DNA of 58,833 bases from Hyphomicrobiales bacterium (GCA_021775555.1 JAJFHP010000056.1:1-58833), one strand, 5' to 3'. Shown: positions 48,176-57,143, counted from the stretch's first letter. The notes: generated from the sequence alone by a model not told the origin. Numbers and translations are program-made.

Positions 48176-48997
48176 ATGGGAACAATTCTTTGCCTCTCGT
48201 CCCAGGTTGCTCGCGGTTATGTGGGCGGAAGTGCGGCCCGCATTGCGCTGGAGCGCATGGGCCATGAATGCTGGTTACTGCCAACCGTCATCCTCTCAAA
48301 CCATCCCGGCCACGTCCGCTTCGCCGGCGAACAGGTGCCACCTGGCCGACTTCGCGCCATGCTTGAGGCGCTGGAGGCCAATGGGTGGCTCGGCGATGTT
48401 GACGCGGTAATGACCGGATATATGCCGAGTGCTGAACATGTGGCGCTGGCGGCCAGCACGGTGGAGATGGTCAAAGAGTCTAACTCCGACCTGACATACT
48501 TGTGCGACCCGATACTCGGGGATGACCCCGGAGGGCTTTACGTGGACGAGGCTGTGGCTTCCGCCATACGCGATGAGTTGATCCCGCTCAGCCAGATCGC
48601 CACGCCGAACCGGTTTGAGCTGGAATGGCTCAGCGGCAAGAGCGCCAAGCGGACCAAGACGGCCATGGCGCCGGCCAGGGCGCTTGGTCCTGATATGGTT
48701 CTTGTGACCTCGTTGACCGGCGAGGACCCTAAAAGCCTCGCAAACCTCCTGGTGCAGGGAAAAGGAGGGCTGGTCACGAGTGTGGACAAGCGCAAAGACG
48801 TGCCACACGGGCCGGGCGACCTGATGGCAGCGCTGTTCCTTGGTGGATTGCTGAATGGCCTTGGTGCATCGGAAGCGCTGGGCCGCGCCACGGCTGGTGT
48901 CGAAGAGGCGCTGGATGAGAGTGCCAAGTCGGATGAATTGAAGCTTGTGGGTTCTGTGGAATGGGCCGAGGCGGATCCATGGCTGGTTGAGGGCTAA
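48176..48997 (+). CDS. pdxY: Pyridoxal kinase (PdxK/PdxY family)
   Basis: A 273-residue ribokinase-fold enzyme making pyridoxal phosphate. ILCLSSQVARGYVGGSAARIALERMGHECWLLPTVILSNHPGH is the family N-terminus, CDPILGDD and TPNRFELEWLSG follow, and HGPGDLMAALFLGG is the catalytic GxGD motif. The ATG at 48176 has CGGAG upstream; 42 more upstream residues would be unlike the family. It is divergent from the lyase gene. Confidence 0.9.
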   Translation: MGTILCLSSQVARGYVGGSAARIALERMGHECWLLPTVILSNHPGHVRFAGEQVPPGRLRAMLEALEANGWLGDVDAVMTGYMPSAEHVALAASTVEMVKESNSDLTYLCDPILGDDPGGLYVDEAVASAIRDELIPLSQIATPNRFELEWLSGKSAKRTKTAMAPARALGPDMVLVTSLTGEDPKSLANLLVQGKGGLVTSVDKRKDVPHGPGDLMAALFLGGLLNGLGASEALGRATAGVEEALDESAKSDELKLVGSVEWAEADPWLVEG

Positions 48998-49033
48998 AAA
49001 TTATACCGGCATTGCTTCATTGCTCGGCATTTA

Positions 49034-49062
49034 TTGACACACTTCGGTGTTTACCGAAATAT
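49034..49062 (+). promoter_or_regulatory. Promoter with operator-like inverted repeat ahead of the exporter pseudogene
   Basis: TTGACA (49034-49039, perfect -35) is followed after 17 bases by an AT-rich -10 (about 49057-49062). Between them lies TTCGGT-GTTT-ACCGAA (49043-49058), a perfect 6-bp inverted repeat. Such a repeat between -35 and -10 is typical of a repressor operator. It drives the amber-interrupted exporter gene. Confidence 0.45.
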
Positions 49063-49119
49063 ATTCAACCGATTCTATGCCAGTCTTTCGCAGTCTAAAA
49101 TTTGCAGAAGGCGCATAAT

Positions 49120-49761
49120 ATGGACCAGCTCTCAATCTATCTGCCCGGCATATTGCTGGCCTACACAGCTTTCCTCCTGTCCATCATGAGCCCGGGGCCG
49201 AATATCCTCGCCATCATGGGGACCTCCATGGGTGTTGGCCGGTCCTCAGGACTGGCGCTGGCAATGGGCGTTGCATCCGGCTCTTTTTGCTGGGCGCTTC
49301 TGACCGCTCTGGGTTTATCCACCTTGTTGGCGTCATATGCGCTCGCCCTGACGCTCATCAAGATCATTGGCGGGCTTTTCCTGTTGTGGCTTGCTTACAA
49401 GTCTTTGCGAGCAGCCACTTCCCGGCATGATATTGAAGCGCAAGCACTGGATGGCGGTGAGCGGACACGGCCTGGCTATTACCTGCGGGGCTTTACCATC
49501 CAGATGACGAACCCGAAGGCCGCCCTCGCCTAGATTGCAATCATCTCGCTGGACCTTCAACCCAATTCGCCGCTTTGGGTGAGCATTGCGATCGTTGCCG
49601 GCACGACGATGTTCTCTGTTCTGATCCATTGTGTCTATGCGCTGATGTTCTCCACGACGCCCATGGTCCGCATCTACGGCAGGGCGCGCCGCTGGATACA
49701 GGGTGCGCTTGGAGCCTTTTTCGCGTTCGCCGGAGTGAGGCTCCTGACCTCTCGATTTTAG
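49120..49761 (+). pseudogene. LysE/RhtB-type amino-acid exporter interrupted by an in-frame TAG
   Basis: The reading frame encodes a 213-residue LysE-family exporter with the usual opening SIMSPGPNILAIMGTSMGVGRSSG and a normal C-terminal half ending GAFFAFAGVRLLTSRF. At 49531-49533 a TAG stops it directly after NPKAALA, where family members have Trp (for example NPKAALFW). One G-to-A change from TGG would explain it, and the frame resumes without any shift. The ATG at 49120 has AGAAGG 8 bp upstream. Sequencing error, recent mutation and suppression are all possible. Confidence 0.85.
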
Positions 49762-49792
49762 GCCTGTCTGGTTCATTGCCTCGAGATGCGGC

Positions 49793-50527
49793 CTACAACG
49801 TCTCCCGCTGGAATGAACCGCCTCGCTCGTAAAAGTAAGCAACCTCGTCTTGCGGTTTCGGGAACTTGTTCCGGGTCAATTTCTCATCGAGGGTATCGAG
49901 TGCAAAGCGGGTGATCCTCGGGAGCTCCAGCTTCCGGGCCTGCTCAATGGTCAGCCAGTGCAGGTTGCGCAACTCATCATTGTCATTGGGAATTATGTGG
50001 GCGATGGCTTGCGAGTTGGTGCAGAAAAAGCGCGTATCAAAACGACGGACCCGGCCCGGCGGGGTTATGGCGCGCAGGAAGAAGGTCAGGGGTGCAAGAG
50101 CGGGCACCAGCCCATGCTCGACAAACGGGCTCCATGCGGGCGATCTGGTAGTCCAGTTTTGGGCGTTCCGCGTGCCGATCAGGAGGCCGGTTTCCTCGGC
50201 TGTCTCGCGGATGGCCGCCAGCACCAGCGCCCGGGCGCGCCGCGGGGATGAAATCCCTTTCATGTCGGTCAGCAGTTTGCGCTCAACAGTCGTGTCCAGG
50301 GCGTCCGGAACACTGAGCCGGCTGTCTCCCGCATCAACACGGCCCCCGGGGAACACATACATGCCGGGCATGAACGCACTGCTCAAATGGCGCTGCCCCA
50401 TGAGCACTTTGGGGCGCGCGCCATTTGAATCGATGACGATCAGGGTCGCGGCATCCTTTGGCCGGCAATAGGGGTGGTTTTTCTGATCCTCGGACATGGA
50501 GCCGAGAGATAAAGAAAAGAGGCGCAT
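49793..50527 (-). CDS. Nudix hydrolase
   Basis: A 244-residue NTP- or NDP-X hydrolase. The Nudix box is split: PGGRVDAGD (near 74-82), a 33-residue insertion, then RETAEETGLLIG (near 115) with the metal-binding glutamates. This insertion is usual for the larger NUDT7/19-like bacterial proteins. Substrate unknown. The start could also be the ATG at 50497, ten codons in; neither has a strong ribosome binding site. Confidence 0.87.
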   Translation of the reverse strand: MRLFSLSLGSMSEDQKNHPYCRPKDAATLIVIDSNGARPKVLMGQRHLSSAFMPGMYVFPGGRVDAGDSRLSVPDALDTTVERKLLTDMKGISSPRRARALVLAAIRETAEETGLLIGTRNAQNWTTRSPAWSPFVEHGLVPALAPLTFFLRAITPPGRVRRFDTRFFCTNSQAIAHIIPNDNDELRNLHWLTIEQARKLELPRITRFALDTLDEKLTRNKFPKPQDEVAYFYERGGSFQRETL

Positions 50528-50530
50528 TGC

Positions 50531-50594
50531 TCAAGCCGCCTGTTTCATCAGTTGGAGTTTGATCAGCACCTGGGGAATCTTGACAATGTTGAAA
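50531..50594 (-). pseudogene. Decayed copy of the asd 3' end
   Basis: Read on the minus strand this stretch encodes NIVKIPQVLIKLQLMKQAA and then a stop. The true asd gene ends NTIQIAETLINRGLLKQAA. At the DNA level about 47 of 65 positions agree without gaps, including 18 consecutive bases at the stop-codon end. No start or further asd sequence precedes it. It lies just before dinB, and the real asd end lies just after, so dinB is bracketed by direct repeats. Confidence 0.65.
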
Positions 50595-50638
50595 TCCAGG
50601 CTCCCCCTCCCGCCACCTTCAGCTAAACTGAAAGCGCA

Positions 50639-51877
50639 ATGTCAAATTCCGACTCAGACTGGCCGAGCGTCGTGGCACATGCGGACATGGATGCCTTCTA
50701 CGCCGCTGTCGAGCAGATGGATAACCCGGAGCTGCGCGGGAAACCCGTTCTCGTCGGTCCTCCATCGGGCCGCGGCGTGGTTCTGACCGCAAGCTATGAA
50801 GCAAGACCCTATAAAGTCGGCAGCGCCATGCCCATGTTCAAGGCGCGCAAACTCTGCCCCGAGGCGGTCATCGTGCCGCCGCGGTTTGAACGCTACACGG
50901 AAGTCTCCAGGACCATAATGGGCGTGTTTGCTGATTTCTCTCCACGCGTGGAAGCGATCAGCCTGGATGAAGCGTTCATTGATCTCACCGGCAGCGAAGA
51001 CCTTCTGGGCTCCCCAGACACCATCGGCCTGTCCCTCAAGAATGCTGTTCGGGAGGCCACGGGCGGGCTGACAGTCTCGGTTGGCATCTCAGGCACGAAA
51101 TACGTCGCCAAGGTGGCGAGTGATTTCCAGAAACCCGACGGGCTGACCATCGTGCCGCCGGACGAGGCCAGGGCGTGGCTTGCACCCATGCCGGTCTCGC
51201 GGCTGTGGGGCGCGGGGCCTGTGACGCAGAAAAAGCTGCAGGCTCTGGGCCTGCACACGATCGGTGATGTCGCAGCGTGTGGAGATGACTGGCTGGATGA
51301 GAAACTCGGGGCCATGGGGCGGCGGTTCAATCAACTCGCCCAGGGCCAAGACCCGCGCGTTATCGAGGGCCGGAGAGGCTCAAAGAGCGTCGGCTCGGAG
51401 CGCACGCTTGCGCAAGACATTTCTGATCCCGAACAGATCAAATTCTATCTGCGGCGTTCTGCGGAACAGGTGGGCCAGAGGCTGCGACGCAAAACCCGCG
51501 TGGCGTGGGGGGTGCAGGTGAAGCTGAAGACCAGCGATTTCAGGTCTCTCACCCGGCAACACCAGCGCGAGCGCCCCACAGACGTGGCGGAGGATATCTA
51601 CAATGACGGCGTGATGTTACTCGAGAAGTTCGACGATCCCGGGCCGTTCCGGCTGGTGGGGCTTTCCGCCTATGACATTGAGCAGTCCGGCGAGGACCTC
51701 CAGGGTGATCTCTTCTCGCAGGGCCCGATGCGCCGCCACGATCTCGAAGTGGCAATCGATGATCTCAAGGAACGCTTCGGGTCAAATGTGCTCAAGCGCG
51801 CCGACGATCTCGCGCGCGCACGGCAGACGCCCAACCTCGATTTCCTGGGTGATGAAGACAAGGAAGGGGAGCAGTAG
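50639..51877 (+). CDS. dinB: DNA polymerase IV (Y family)
   Basis: A 412-residue translesion polymerase. VVAHADMDAFYAAVEQ holds the first catalytic Asp, and ISLDEAFIDLTG the Asp-Glu pair. SVGISGTKYVAKVASDFQKPDG and the helix-hairpin-helix WGAGPVTQKKLQALGLHTIGDVA are standard. The little-finger domain occupies about 240-355. A C-terminal LDFLGDEDKEGEQ tail may include the clamp-binding motif. I found no GTTC-N7-GTTC type LexA box upstream. It lies between two copies of the asd 3' end. Confidence 0.96.
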   Translation: MSNSDSDWPSVVAHADMDAFYAAVEQMDNPELRGKPVLVGPPSGRGVVLTASYEARPYKVGSAMPMFKARKLCPEAVIVPPRFERYTEVSRTIMGVFADFSPRVEAISLDEAFIDLTGSEDLLGSPDTIGLSLKNAVREATGGLTVSVGISGTKYVAKVASDFQKPDGLTIVPPDEARAWLAPMPVSRLWGAGPVTQKKLQALGLHTIGDVAACGDDWLDEKLGAMGRRFNQLAQGQDPRVIEGRRGSKSVGSERTLAQDISDPEQIKFYLRRSAEQVGQRLRRKTRVAWGVQVKLKTSDFRSLTRQHQRERPTDVAEDIYNDGVMLLEKFDDPGPFRLVGLSAYDIEQSGEDLQGDLFSQGPMRRHDLEVAIDDLKERFGSNVLKRADDLARARQTPNLDFLGDEDKEGEQ

Positions 51878-51881
51878 CCCC

Positions 51882-52907
51882 TCAAGCCGCCTGTTTCAGC
51901 AGCCCGCGATTGATCAGCGTCTCGGCGATCTGGATCGTGTTCAGCGCCGCGCCCTTGCGCAGATTGTCCGAGACAACCCAGATGTTCAGGCCATTCTCGA
52001 CCGTTCCGTCTTCGCGGATGCGGGAGATGAAGGTGGCGAACTCGCCGACGCATTCAACCGGCGTGATGTAGCCGCCATCCTCGTGCTTGTCGACGACCAT
52101 GCATCCCGGCGCTTCGCGCAAAAGCTCGCGCGCCTCATCCGCCGTGATCGGCTTCTCGAATTCCAGGTTGATGGCTTCTGAATGACCGACAAACACCGGA
52201 ACCCGCGCGGCCGTTGCCGTGAGCTTTATTTTTTTGTCGAGGATCTTCTTGGTCTCGGCCACAAGCTTCCACTCTTCCTTGGTGTAACCATCCTCCATGA
52301 ACACGTCGATATGGGGGATGACGTTGAAAGCGATCTGCTTGGTGAACTTGTCCGGCGTCGGGCTGTCATTGACATAAATGCCCTTGGTCTGCGTCCACAG
52401 CTCCTCCATCGCCTCCTTGCCCGCGCCTGAAACCGACTGGTAGGTGGCGACGACGGCGCGCTTGATGGTGGCCGCGTCATGCAGGGGCTTGAGCGCGACG
52501 ACGAGCTGCGCGGTAGAGCAGTTCGGATTGGCAATGATGTTCTTCTTGGTGAAACCCGCAATGTCGTCCGGGTTCACTTCCGGCACGATCAACGGCACGT
52601 CCGGGTCGTAACGCCAGGCGGATGAATTATCGATCACCACACAGCCCTTGGCTGCGATCTTCGGCGACCACTCCTTTGAGAGCTCTCCGCCTGCGGACAT
52701 CAGCGCAATATCGGCCTTGGAGAAATCAAACTGCTCGAGATCCTGGCATTTCAGGGTCTTGTCGCCGAACGATACCTCGGTGCCCAGCGAGCGGCGCGAG
52801 GCAATGGCGAAAACCTCATCCACCGGGAACTGGCGTTCTGACAAAATTTCCAGCAATTCACGGCCCACATTGCCCGTGGCACCGACAATGGCGATATTAT
52901 AGCCCAT
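51882..52907 (-). CDS. asd: Aspartate-semialdehyde dehydrogenase
   Basis: A 341-residue NADPH enzyme leading to lysine, diaminopimelate, threonine and methionine. IAIVGATGNVGRELLEIL is the Rossmann motif, and the catalytic cysteine is in IIANPNCSTAQLVVALKPL. The substrate-binding VPVFVGHSEAINLEFE segment is present. The ATG at 52907 follows TGGAGCG; ten extra upstream codons are unlikely. It converges on dinB, with only 4 bases between stop codons. Confidence 0.97.
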   Translation of the reverse strand: MGYNIAIVGATGNVGRELLEILSERQFPVDEVFAIASRRSLGTEVSFGDKTLKCQDLEQFDFSKADIALMSAGGELSKEWSPKIAAKGCVVIDNSSAWRYDPDVPLIVPEVNPDDIAGFTKKNIIANPNCSTAQLVVALKPLHDAATIKRAVVATYQSVSGAGKEAMEELWTQTKGIYVNDSPTPDKFTKQIAFNVIPHIDVFMEDGYTKEEWKLVAETKKILDKKIKLTATAARVPVFVGHSEAINLEFEKPITADEARELLREAPGCMVVDKHEDGGYITPVECVGEFATFISRIREDGTVENGLNIWVVSDNLRKGAALNTIQIAETLINRGLLKQAA

Positions 52908-53001
52908 AACGCTCGCTCCAAATATATTGCCAGGGACCATTTAACCCGGGCTCTCGCGGGATGTAGGTTATGCAGGCGCTATTGTAAAGGAGTCGCATCG
53001 A

Positions 53002-53379
53002 TCAGTCCTTATCGACCGAGAGCGCTCCAGGTCCTGCAGCTGCCAACACAAGGAAACCGCCCGCTATGGTGACATTCTTCATGAACATGATCATCTGGGT
53101 GCGGTCGCCAAAGTCAAAATGGAACAGCAGGGCTGACAGAAAGCAGAACCCAGCAAGCGCAAGCGCCGCCCATCGCGTCTTCCATCCAATGATGATAGCC
53201 AGTGGAGCAAGGATTTCGAGCGCAATAACCAGGAATAAAAGACCGCCTGGTACGCCATTCTTCTCCATATACTGAGACGTGCCGGCATAATTCATGGCTT
53301 TCTGTACACCCGATGACAGGAACATCAACGAAAGCAGAATGCGACCTAGTGCTTTGATATACGGATCAATTGCAGTCAT
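53002..53379 (-). CDS. DoxX family membrane protein
   Basis: A 125-residue protein with four membrane helices. LGRILLSLMFLSSGVQKAMNY and the GLLFLVIALEILAPLAIIIGWKTRWAAL block are typical of DoxX proteins, which have poorly defined redox-related roles. The ATG at 53379 is preceded by GGGAGAGA. It is divergent from cytochrome b561. Confidence 0.87.
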   Translation of the reverse strand: MTAIDPYIKALGRILLSLMFLSSGVQKAMNYAGTSQYMEKNGVPGGLLFLVIALEILAPLAIIIGWKTRWAALALAGFCFLSALLFHFDFGDRTQMIMFMKNVTIAGGFLVLAAAGPGALSVDKD

Positions 53380-53577
53380 TGGTCTCTCCCTCGGACTATG
53401 CCCATCATACGGACACCATACCTGACCCATCAATCGAGAGCCAATCTTCTCACAGGAAATTGACCCTCCGAAGCTTTGTCAGCAGATAAATTCTCACAAA
53501 TAAAATACTGCCTTGTGTGTTTACTGCAAGAGAGCCCTCCAGATAGAGACGGGAGTAATTCCTGAAAGGGTTTTGAC

Positions 53578-54120
53578 ATGGCTGACACCCGGGAAAAGTT
53601 CAGCAACCTTACGATTGCTTTTCACTGGATAGTGGGGCTGACCATCATCGGCCTGCTGGCAGTGGGCATCTACATGGTGGATTTACCCAAGGGCGATTTC
53701 AGAAACTGGCTGTATGGCTGGCACAAGGTGATCGGCACCACGGTGCTGATGATCGCCGCGTTGCGTCTGCTCTGGCGCTGGCGCAACGGTCTTCCATTGC
53801 CCGTAGGCGTCTATCCCGAATGGCAGCACAAACTTGCGACCGCCACCCACATTGTATTGCTGTGCGCCACCATCGCTTTGCCCCTCACTGGCGCGATCTA
53901 TTCCTATAGCGGAGGCTATCCGGTTCCGATCCTGGGGCTGTTCGAATTCAAATCTGCTACGAAGTATCCCCTGATGTTCGATGTCTTCAAATTCATCCAC
54001 GGTTGGGCCGGATGGATTATCGCCGCCATCGTAGCGCTGCATGTGCTTGGCGCACTGAAGCATCATGTGGCCGACAAGGACGGGACCTTGCGCCGCATGC
54101 TTGGCGCTCGGATTGGCTAG
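53578..54120 (+). CDS. Cytochrome b561 family protein
   Basis: A 180-residue membrane cytochrome with four helices. Candidate heme-ligand histidines are in IAFHWIVGL, GWHKVIG, ATHIVLL and FIHGWAGWIIAAIVALHVLGALKHH, the CybB pattern. It probably passes electrons from quinol to a periplasmic partner. The 198-bp gap before it shows no other feature I can support. Confidence 0.92.
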   Translation: MADTREKFSNLTIAFHWIVGLTIIGLLAVGIYMVDLPKGDFRNWLYGWHKVIGTTVLMIAALRLLWRWRNGLPLPVGVYPEWQHKLATATHIVLLCATIALPLTGAIYSYSGGYPVPILGLFEFKSATKYPLMFDVFKFIHGWAGWIIAAIVALHVLGALKHHVADKDGTLRRMLGARIG

Positions 54121-54136
54121 GCCTAAAGCAGTATAC

Positions 54137-54172
54137 GAAAAAAACAAAACCCGGCCCCTTGTGAGGGCCGGG
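54137..54172 (-). terminator. Rho-independent terminator of the alanine symporter gene
   Basis: An 8-bp GC stem (CCCGGCCC 54150-54157 with GGGCCGGG 54165-54172) and a 7-base loop. On the minus strand it is followed by TTTTGTTTTTTT (54149-54138). It should end transcription of the minus-strand symporter gene and may also stop the convergent cytochrome gene. Confidence 0.85.
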
Positions 54173-54264
54173 CTTCGCGGTTCTATTGGAGCGGGATGCA
54201 GGCGGAACAGTATGTGTCCGTATGTCCTTACCCCGCTCCAGGGAGACGCATGGCCGTTGGCTAT

Positions 54265-55785
54265 TCAGCCATGCTTGAATCTCTTGATCTCTCCGCTTTT
54301 GATGCGAGCAAAATAGGATTCCATTTCCCGCTTCACGATCGGTGCGAGGAAATAGAGCCCGAGGATGTTCGGCACGCAGATCAGGAACACCAGCGCGTCG
54401 GAAATATCCAGGATCGGACCAAGCTTCACCATGCAGCCGAGAGCCACAAAGATGCAGAAGATCAGCTTGTACAGCCGATCCATCGTCTGGCCTTCCCCGA
54501 ACAGATAGGTCCAGCCCTTGAGGCCGTAATAGGACCAGGAAATCATGGTCGAGAAAGCAAACAGCATGGCCGCGAACGCCAGCGGTATCGGGAACCAGGA
54601 AATCTGGCGCTCGAACGCCGCGGATGTCATCGCGATGCCTTTGGCTTCACCGGCAAAGTTCGGATCGGCGACCTGCGCCGTGCCGATGACCATTGCGGTG
54701 ATCGTGCAGATGATGATGGTGTCGATAAACGGCTCGAGCAGCGAAACGACACCCTCGGTAACAGGCTCGTTGGTCCGCACCGCACTATGAGCGATGGAAG
54801 CTGAGCCGATGCCCGCTTCATTCGAGAACACCGCACGCTGGAAGCCGATGATCAGGGCTCCCAGTGCGCCGCCAGCAACGCCTTCACCAGTCATTGCGCC
54901 GGAGAAGATGTTGGAGATCGCCTGCGGGATCGCGTCGAAATTCATGAAAATGACCATCAGCGCGAAGATGCAGTAGAAGATTGCCATAAAGGGCACGATT
55001 TTTTCCGTTACGCGGGCAATCGACTTGATACCGCCAATAATGACAGAGCCGGTGACCAGCGCCATGGCCGTGCCGAACAGCCAGCCCTTGTCGGCCCACC
55101 AGCTCCCGGTTTCCCCGCCGGTGACATTCACGAACTGCACGAAGGCCTGGTTGGACTGGAACATGTTGCCAATGCCGAGCGCGCCAATGAAAATACCAAT
55201 GGCGTAGAAGGTGCCCATGAACTTGCCAAACCCGGCCATGCCGCGCTCGGCAAAGCCCTTGTCCAGATAGTACATCGGGCCGCCAGAGACGGACCCGTCG
55301 GGATTTTCAGTCCGGTATTTGACGCCGAGCGTACATTCGACAAATTTGGTCGACATACCGAGGAACCCGGCCATGATCAGCCAGAAGGTTGCGCCGGCGC
55401 CACCGACCGTAACGGCGACGGCGACGCCGCCAATATTGCCGATACCCACCGTGCCAGAGACCGCTGTCGCAAGCGCCTGGAAGTGGGACACCTCACCAGC
55501 GTCATCCGGATTGGCATAATCGCCGCGCACCAGTTCAATGGCGTGCTTGAAGCCGCGAATATTGACGAAGCCCATATAGAAGGTGAAAAACACCGCGCCA
55601 ATAACGAGCCAGAGTACGACCAGCGGCAAATTCGCATCACCAATCGGTATCTTAAAGAATACGATCTGACCGATAAATTTTGCAATCGGCGCAGTCGCAG
55701 TATTGATTGTTTCGTCAAAACCCGCCGCGTGAGCCGGTACGCTCAGCGTCAGAAAGACGAAAATTGAAGTTAAAAGACGTTTCAT
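54265..55785 (-). CDS. Sodium:alanine symporter family protein (AgcS)
   Basis: A 506-residue Na+-coupled alanine or glycine transporter. A cleavable signal (1-20, PAHAAG) precedes the first helix. The family blocks GTVGIGNIGGVAVAVTVGGAGATFWLI, GGPMYYLDKG, and FSNEAGIGSASIAHSA are clear, with around ten membrane helices. It ends in a strong terminator. The start has no other gene on its transcript except possibly the stress protein upstream. Confidence 0.93.
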   Translation of the reverse strand: MKRLLTSIFVFLTLSVPAHAAGFDETINTATAPIAKFIGQIVFFKIPIGDANLPLVVLWLVIGAVFFTFYMGFVNIRGFKHAIELVRGDYANPDDAGEVSHFQALATAVSGTVGIGNIGGVAVAVTVGGAGATFWLIMAGFLGMSTKFVECTLGVKYRTENPDGSVSGGPMYYLDKGFAERGMAGFGKFMGTFYAIGIFIGALGIGNMFQSNQAFVQFVNVTGGETGSWWADKGWLFGTAMALVTGSVIIGGIKSIARVTEKIVPFMAIFYCIFALMVIFMNFDAIPQAISNIFSGAMTGEGVAGGALGALIIGFQRAVFSNEAGIGSASIAHSAVRTNEPVTEGVVSLLEPFIDTIIICTITAMVIGTAQVADPNFAGEAKGIAMTSAAFERQISWFPIPLAFAAMLFAFSTMISWSYYGLKGWTYLFGEGQTMDRLYKLIFCIFVALGCMVKLGPILDISDALVFLICVPNILGLYFLAPIVKREMESYFARIKSGEIKRFKHG

Positions 55786-55823
55786 GAAACCCCCCTTGGG
55801 TCAAAAATTGAAACCAGCCTGAT

Positions 55824-56258
55824 CTAGGGAACGACGGTGACGGGAACTGGAGACGTCTGGACCAGTGATCCAGCCACGCTGCCAAACAGTAGAGCCGCCA
55901 TGCGCGATTCACCCTTGCGGCCTATGAAAATCTGGGTCGCGCCCTTTTCCTGAGCGAGTTCCGCCAGCGTTTCCGACGGGTGTCCATGCTTGACGACCAC
56001 TTCGGCATCAACGCCCTTGTCCTTCACTGCTTTGGCAACCGGCCCCAGAATTGTGGATTGCGCTCGCTCAATCTCTTCTTCGCGGCGCTTGTGCCGCTCA
56101 GCCAGCTCCTCGGGTGTGTGAAAACTGTAAGGCGACCATTCGATAACGTAGGCAAGAGTAATATTTGAATTACTTGCCTTGGCGCGATCGGCGGCATACT
56201 CGGCCGCCCTTAAACTCCCCGCGCTGCCGTCAACGGCCACGAGATAGGTATTCGCCAT
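55824..56258 (-). CDS. Universal stress protein (UspA family)
   Basis: A 144-residue UspA-fold protein, probably ATP-binding. YLVAVDGSAGSLRAAEYA starts it and IGRKGESRMAALLFGSVAGSLVQTSPVPVTVV is the glycine-rich nucleotide motif. The ATG at 56258 has a strong GGAAGGGGGAG site upstream. It lies 38 bp before the symporter gene. Confidence 0.93.
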   Translation of the reverse strand: MANTYLVAVDGSAGSLRAAEYAADRAKASNSNITLAYVIEWSPYSFHTPEELAERHKRREEEIERAQSTILGPVAKAVKDKGVDAEVVVKHGHPSETLAELAQEKGATQIFIGRKGESRMAALLFGSVAGSLVQTSPVPVTVVP

Positions 56259-56362
56259 AAACTCCCCCTTCCAAATTGCCTTGCTGCAATAGGTTTCCAA
56301 AAGCACAATTCTTCCACGGCGTATTCGCGGGGCTATTTGTGCTGATGGAGTTGGAATGCAGA

Positions 56363-56385
56363 TTGGTCCAAGGTCATAGGACCAA
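56363..56385. promoter_or_regulatory. Inverted repeat upstream of the universal stress protein gene
   Basis: TTGGTCC and GGACCAA form perfect 7-bp arms separated by nine bases, about 105 bp before the usp start. There is no T-tract, so an operator is more likely than a terminator. I cannot name the regulator. Confidence 0.4.
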
Positions 56386-56429
56386 AGTCGAAGAAAGGAT
56401 GAGTCCAATTGAGGAGTTTGGTACCAGTT

Positions 56430-57143
56430 TTACCTCGGTACGGGGCTGTAGGACGCACGTTTAGGCAGCAGGCTTCTCACCTTTTCGCATTTCTTGCCCA
56501 TGAACTCGTTGGTCATCTTCACAATTTGTCCTCCGAGGACATTAAGTGAATTGTCGAGTTTTGCGCCGGGCCAGATCACCGTATAGGCCAGCATTGGCGC
56601 ATCAATGGCGCCCCAGTTCATGCGTGCGGATTTCGCCTTGCCGTTGGCAAAGGTCACTTCCGGTGTGATGTCCACCTTGACGTCATAACTCGCCCCGTCG
56701 GACTTGAGGTCTAGGGAGCAGTTGATGCTGTGCTTTTCAAGCTTGGCAACCGTGCCACCTTCACCCGCTGCGGCGGCCAATGTGGCGCGGTTGAGCTTGA
56801 GCTGTGTCGTGCATCGCGCCTTGCCCCAGGGCCAGTCAAGCTTGCCGCCGAGAATCTCCTCGATGTCTTCCTCGCGCCAGGTCTTGATGATCGGGCAGTC
56901 GATATCAGCGCCCTCCGGGTCCCTCGTGGAGAAAACACTGCAAATCTGCACCTTGCAAATACGGCGCTCGGCCTTCTCGGCCTTTTCTTCCGGCGTGAGG
57001 ATGCGCTTTGGCTTTTCTTTCTTCTCTGTCGCTGGCGGGGCCGGGTAGGGCACGGCAGGTTGCTGGGCCGATGCCGGGGCGAGCAATGCGCCGGACAGAA
57101 AAAGCGCAAGGACAATATCGCGGATGTAGAGACGACCTCTCAC
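56430..57143 (-). CDS. Secreted six-cysteine protein of unknown function
   Basis: A 237-residue protein with a signal peptide (1-27, ending PASAQ) and a Lys/Glu/Pro-rich linker (28-58). A domain with six cysteines follows: ICKVQIC, DIDC, ARC, INC and KKC. The pattern with TWREEDIEEILGGKLDWPWGKARC resembles uncharacterised periplasmic proteins I associate with Rhizobiales. Three disulfides are plausible. It starts at GTG overlapping the VOC stop as GTGA, with GGAGA upstream. Function unknown. Confidence 0.75.
   Translation of the reverse strand: MRGRLYIRDIVLALFLSGALLAPASAQQPAVPYPAPPATEKKEKPKRILTPEEKAEKAERRICKVQICSVFSTRDPEGADIDCPIIKTWREEDIEEILGGKLDWPWGKARCTTQLKLNRATLAAAAGEGGTVAKLEKHSINCSLDLKSDGASYDVKVDITPEVTFANGKAKSARMNWGAIDAPMLAYTVIWPGAKLDNSLNVLGGQIVKMTNEFMGKKCEKVRSLLPKRASYSPVPR

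Noticed and set aside
50528-50638. SOS (LexA) box upstream of dinB
   Set aside because: No GTTC-N7-GTTC or GAAC-N7-GAAC pair is present in the gap.
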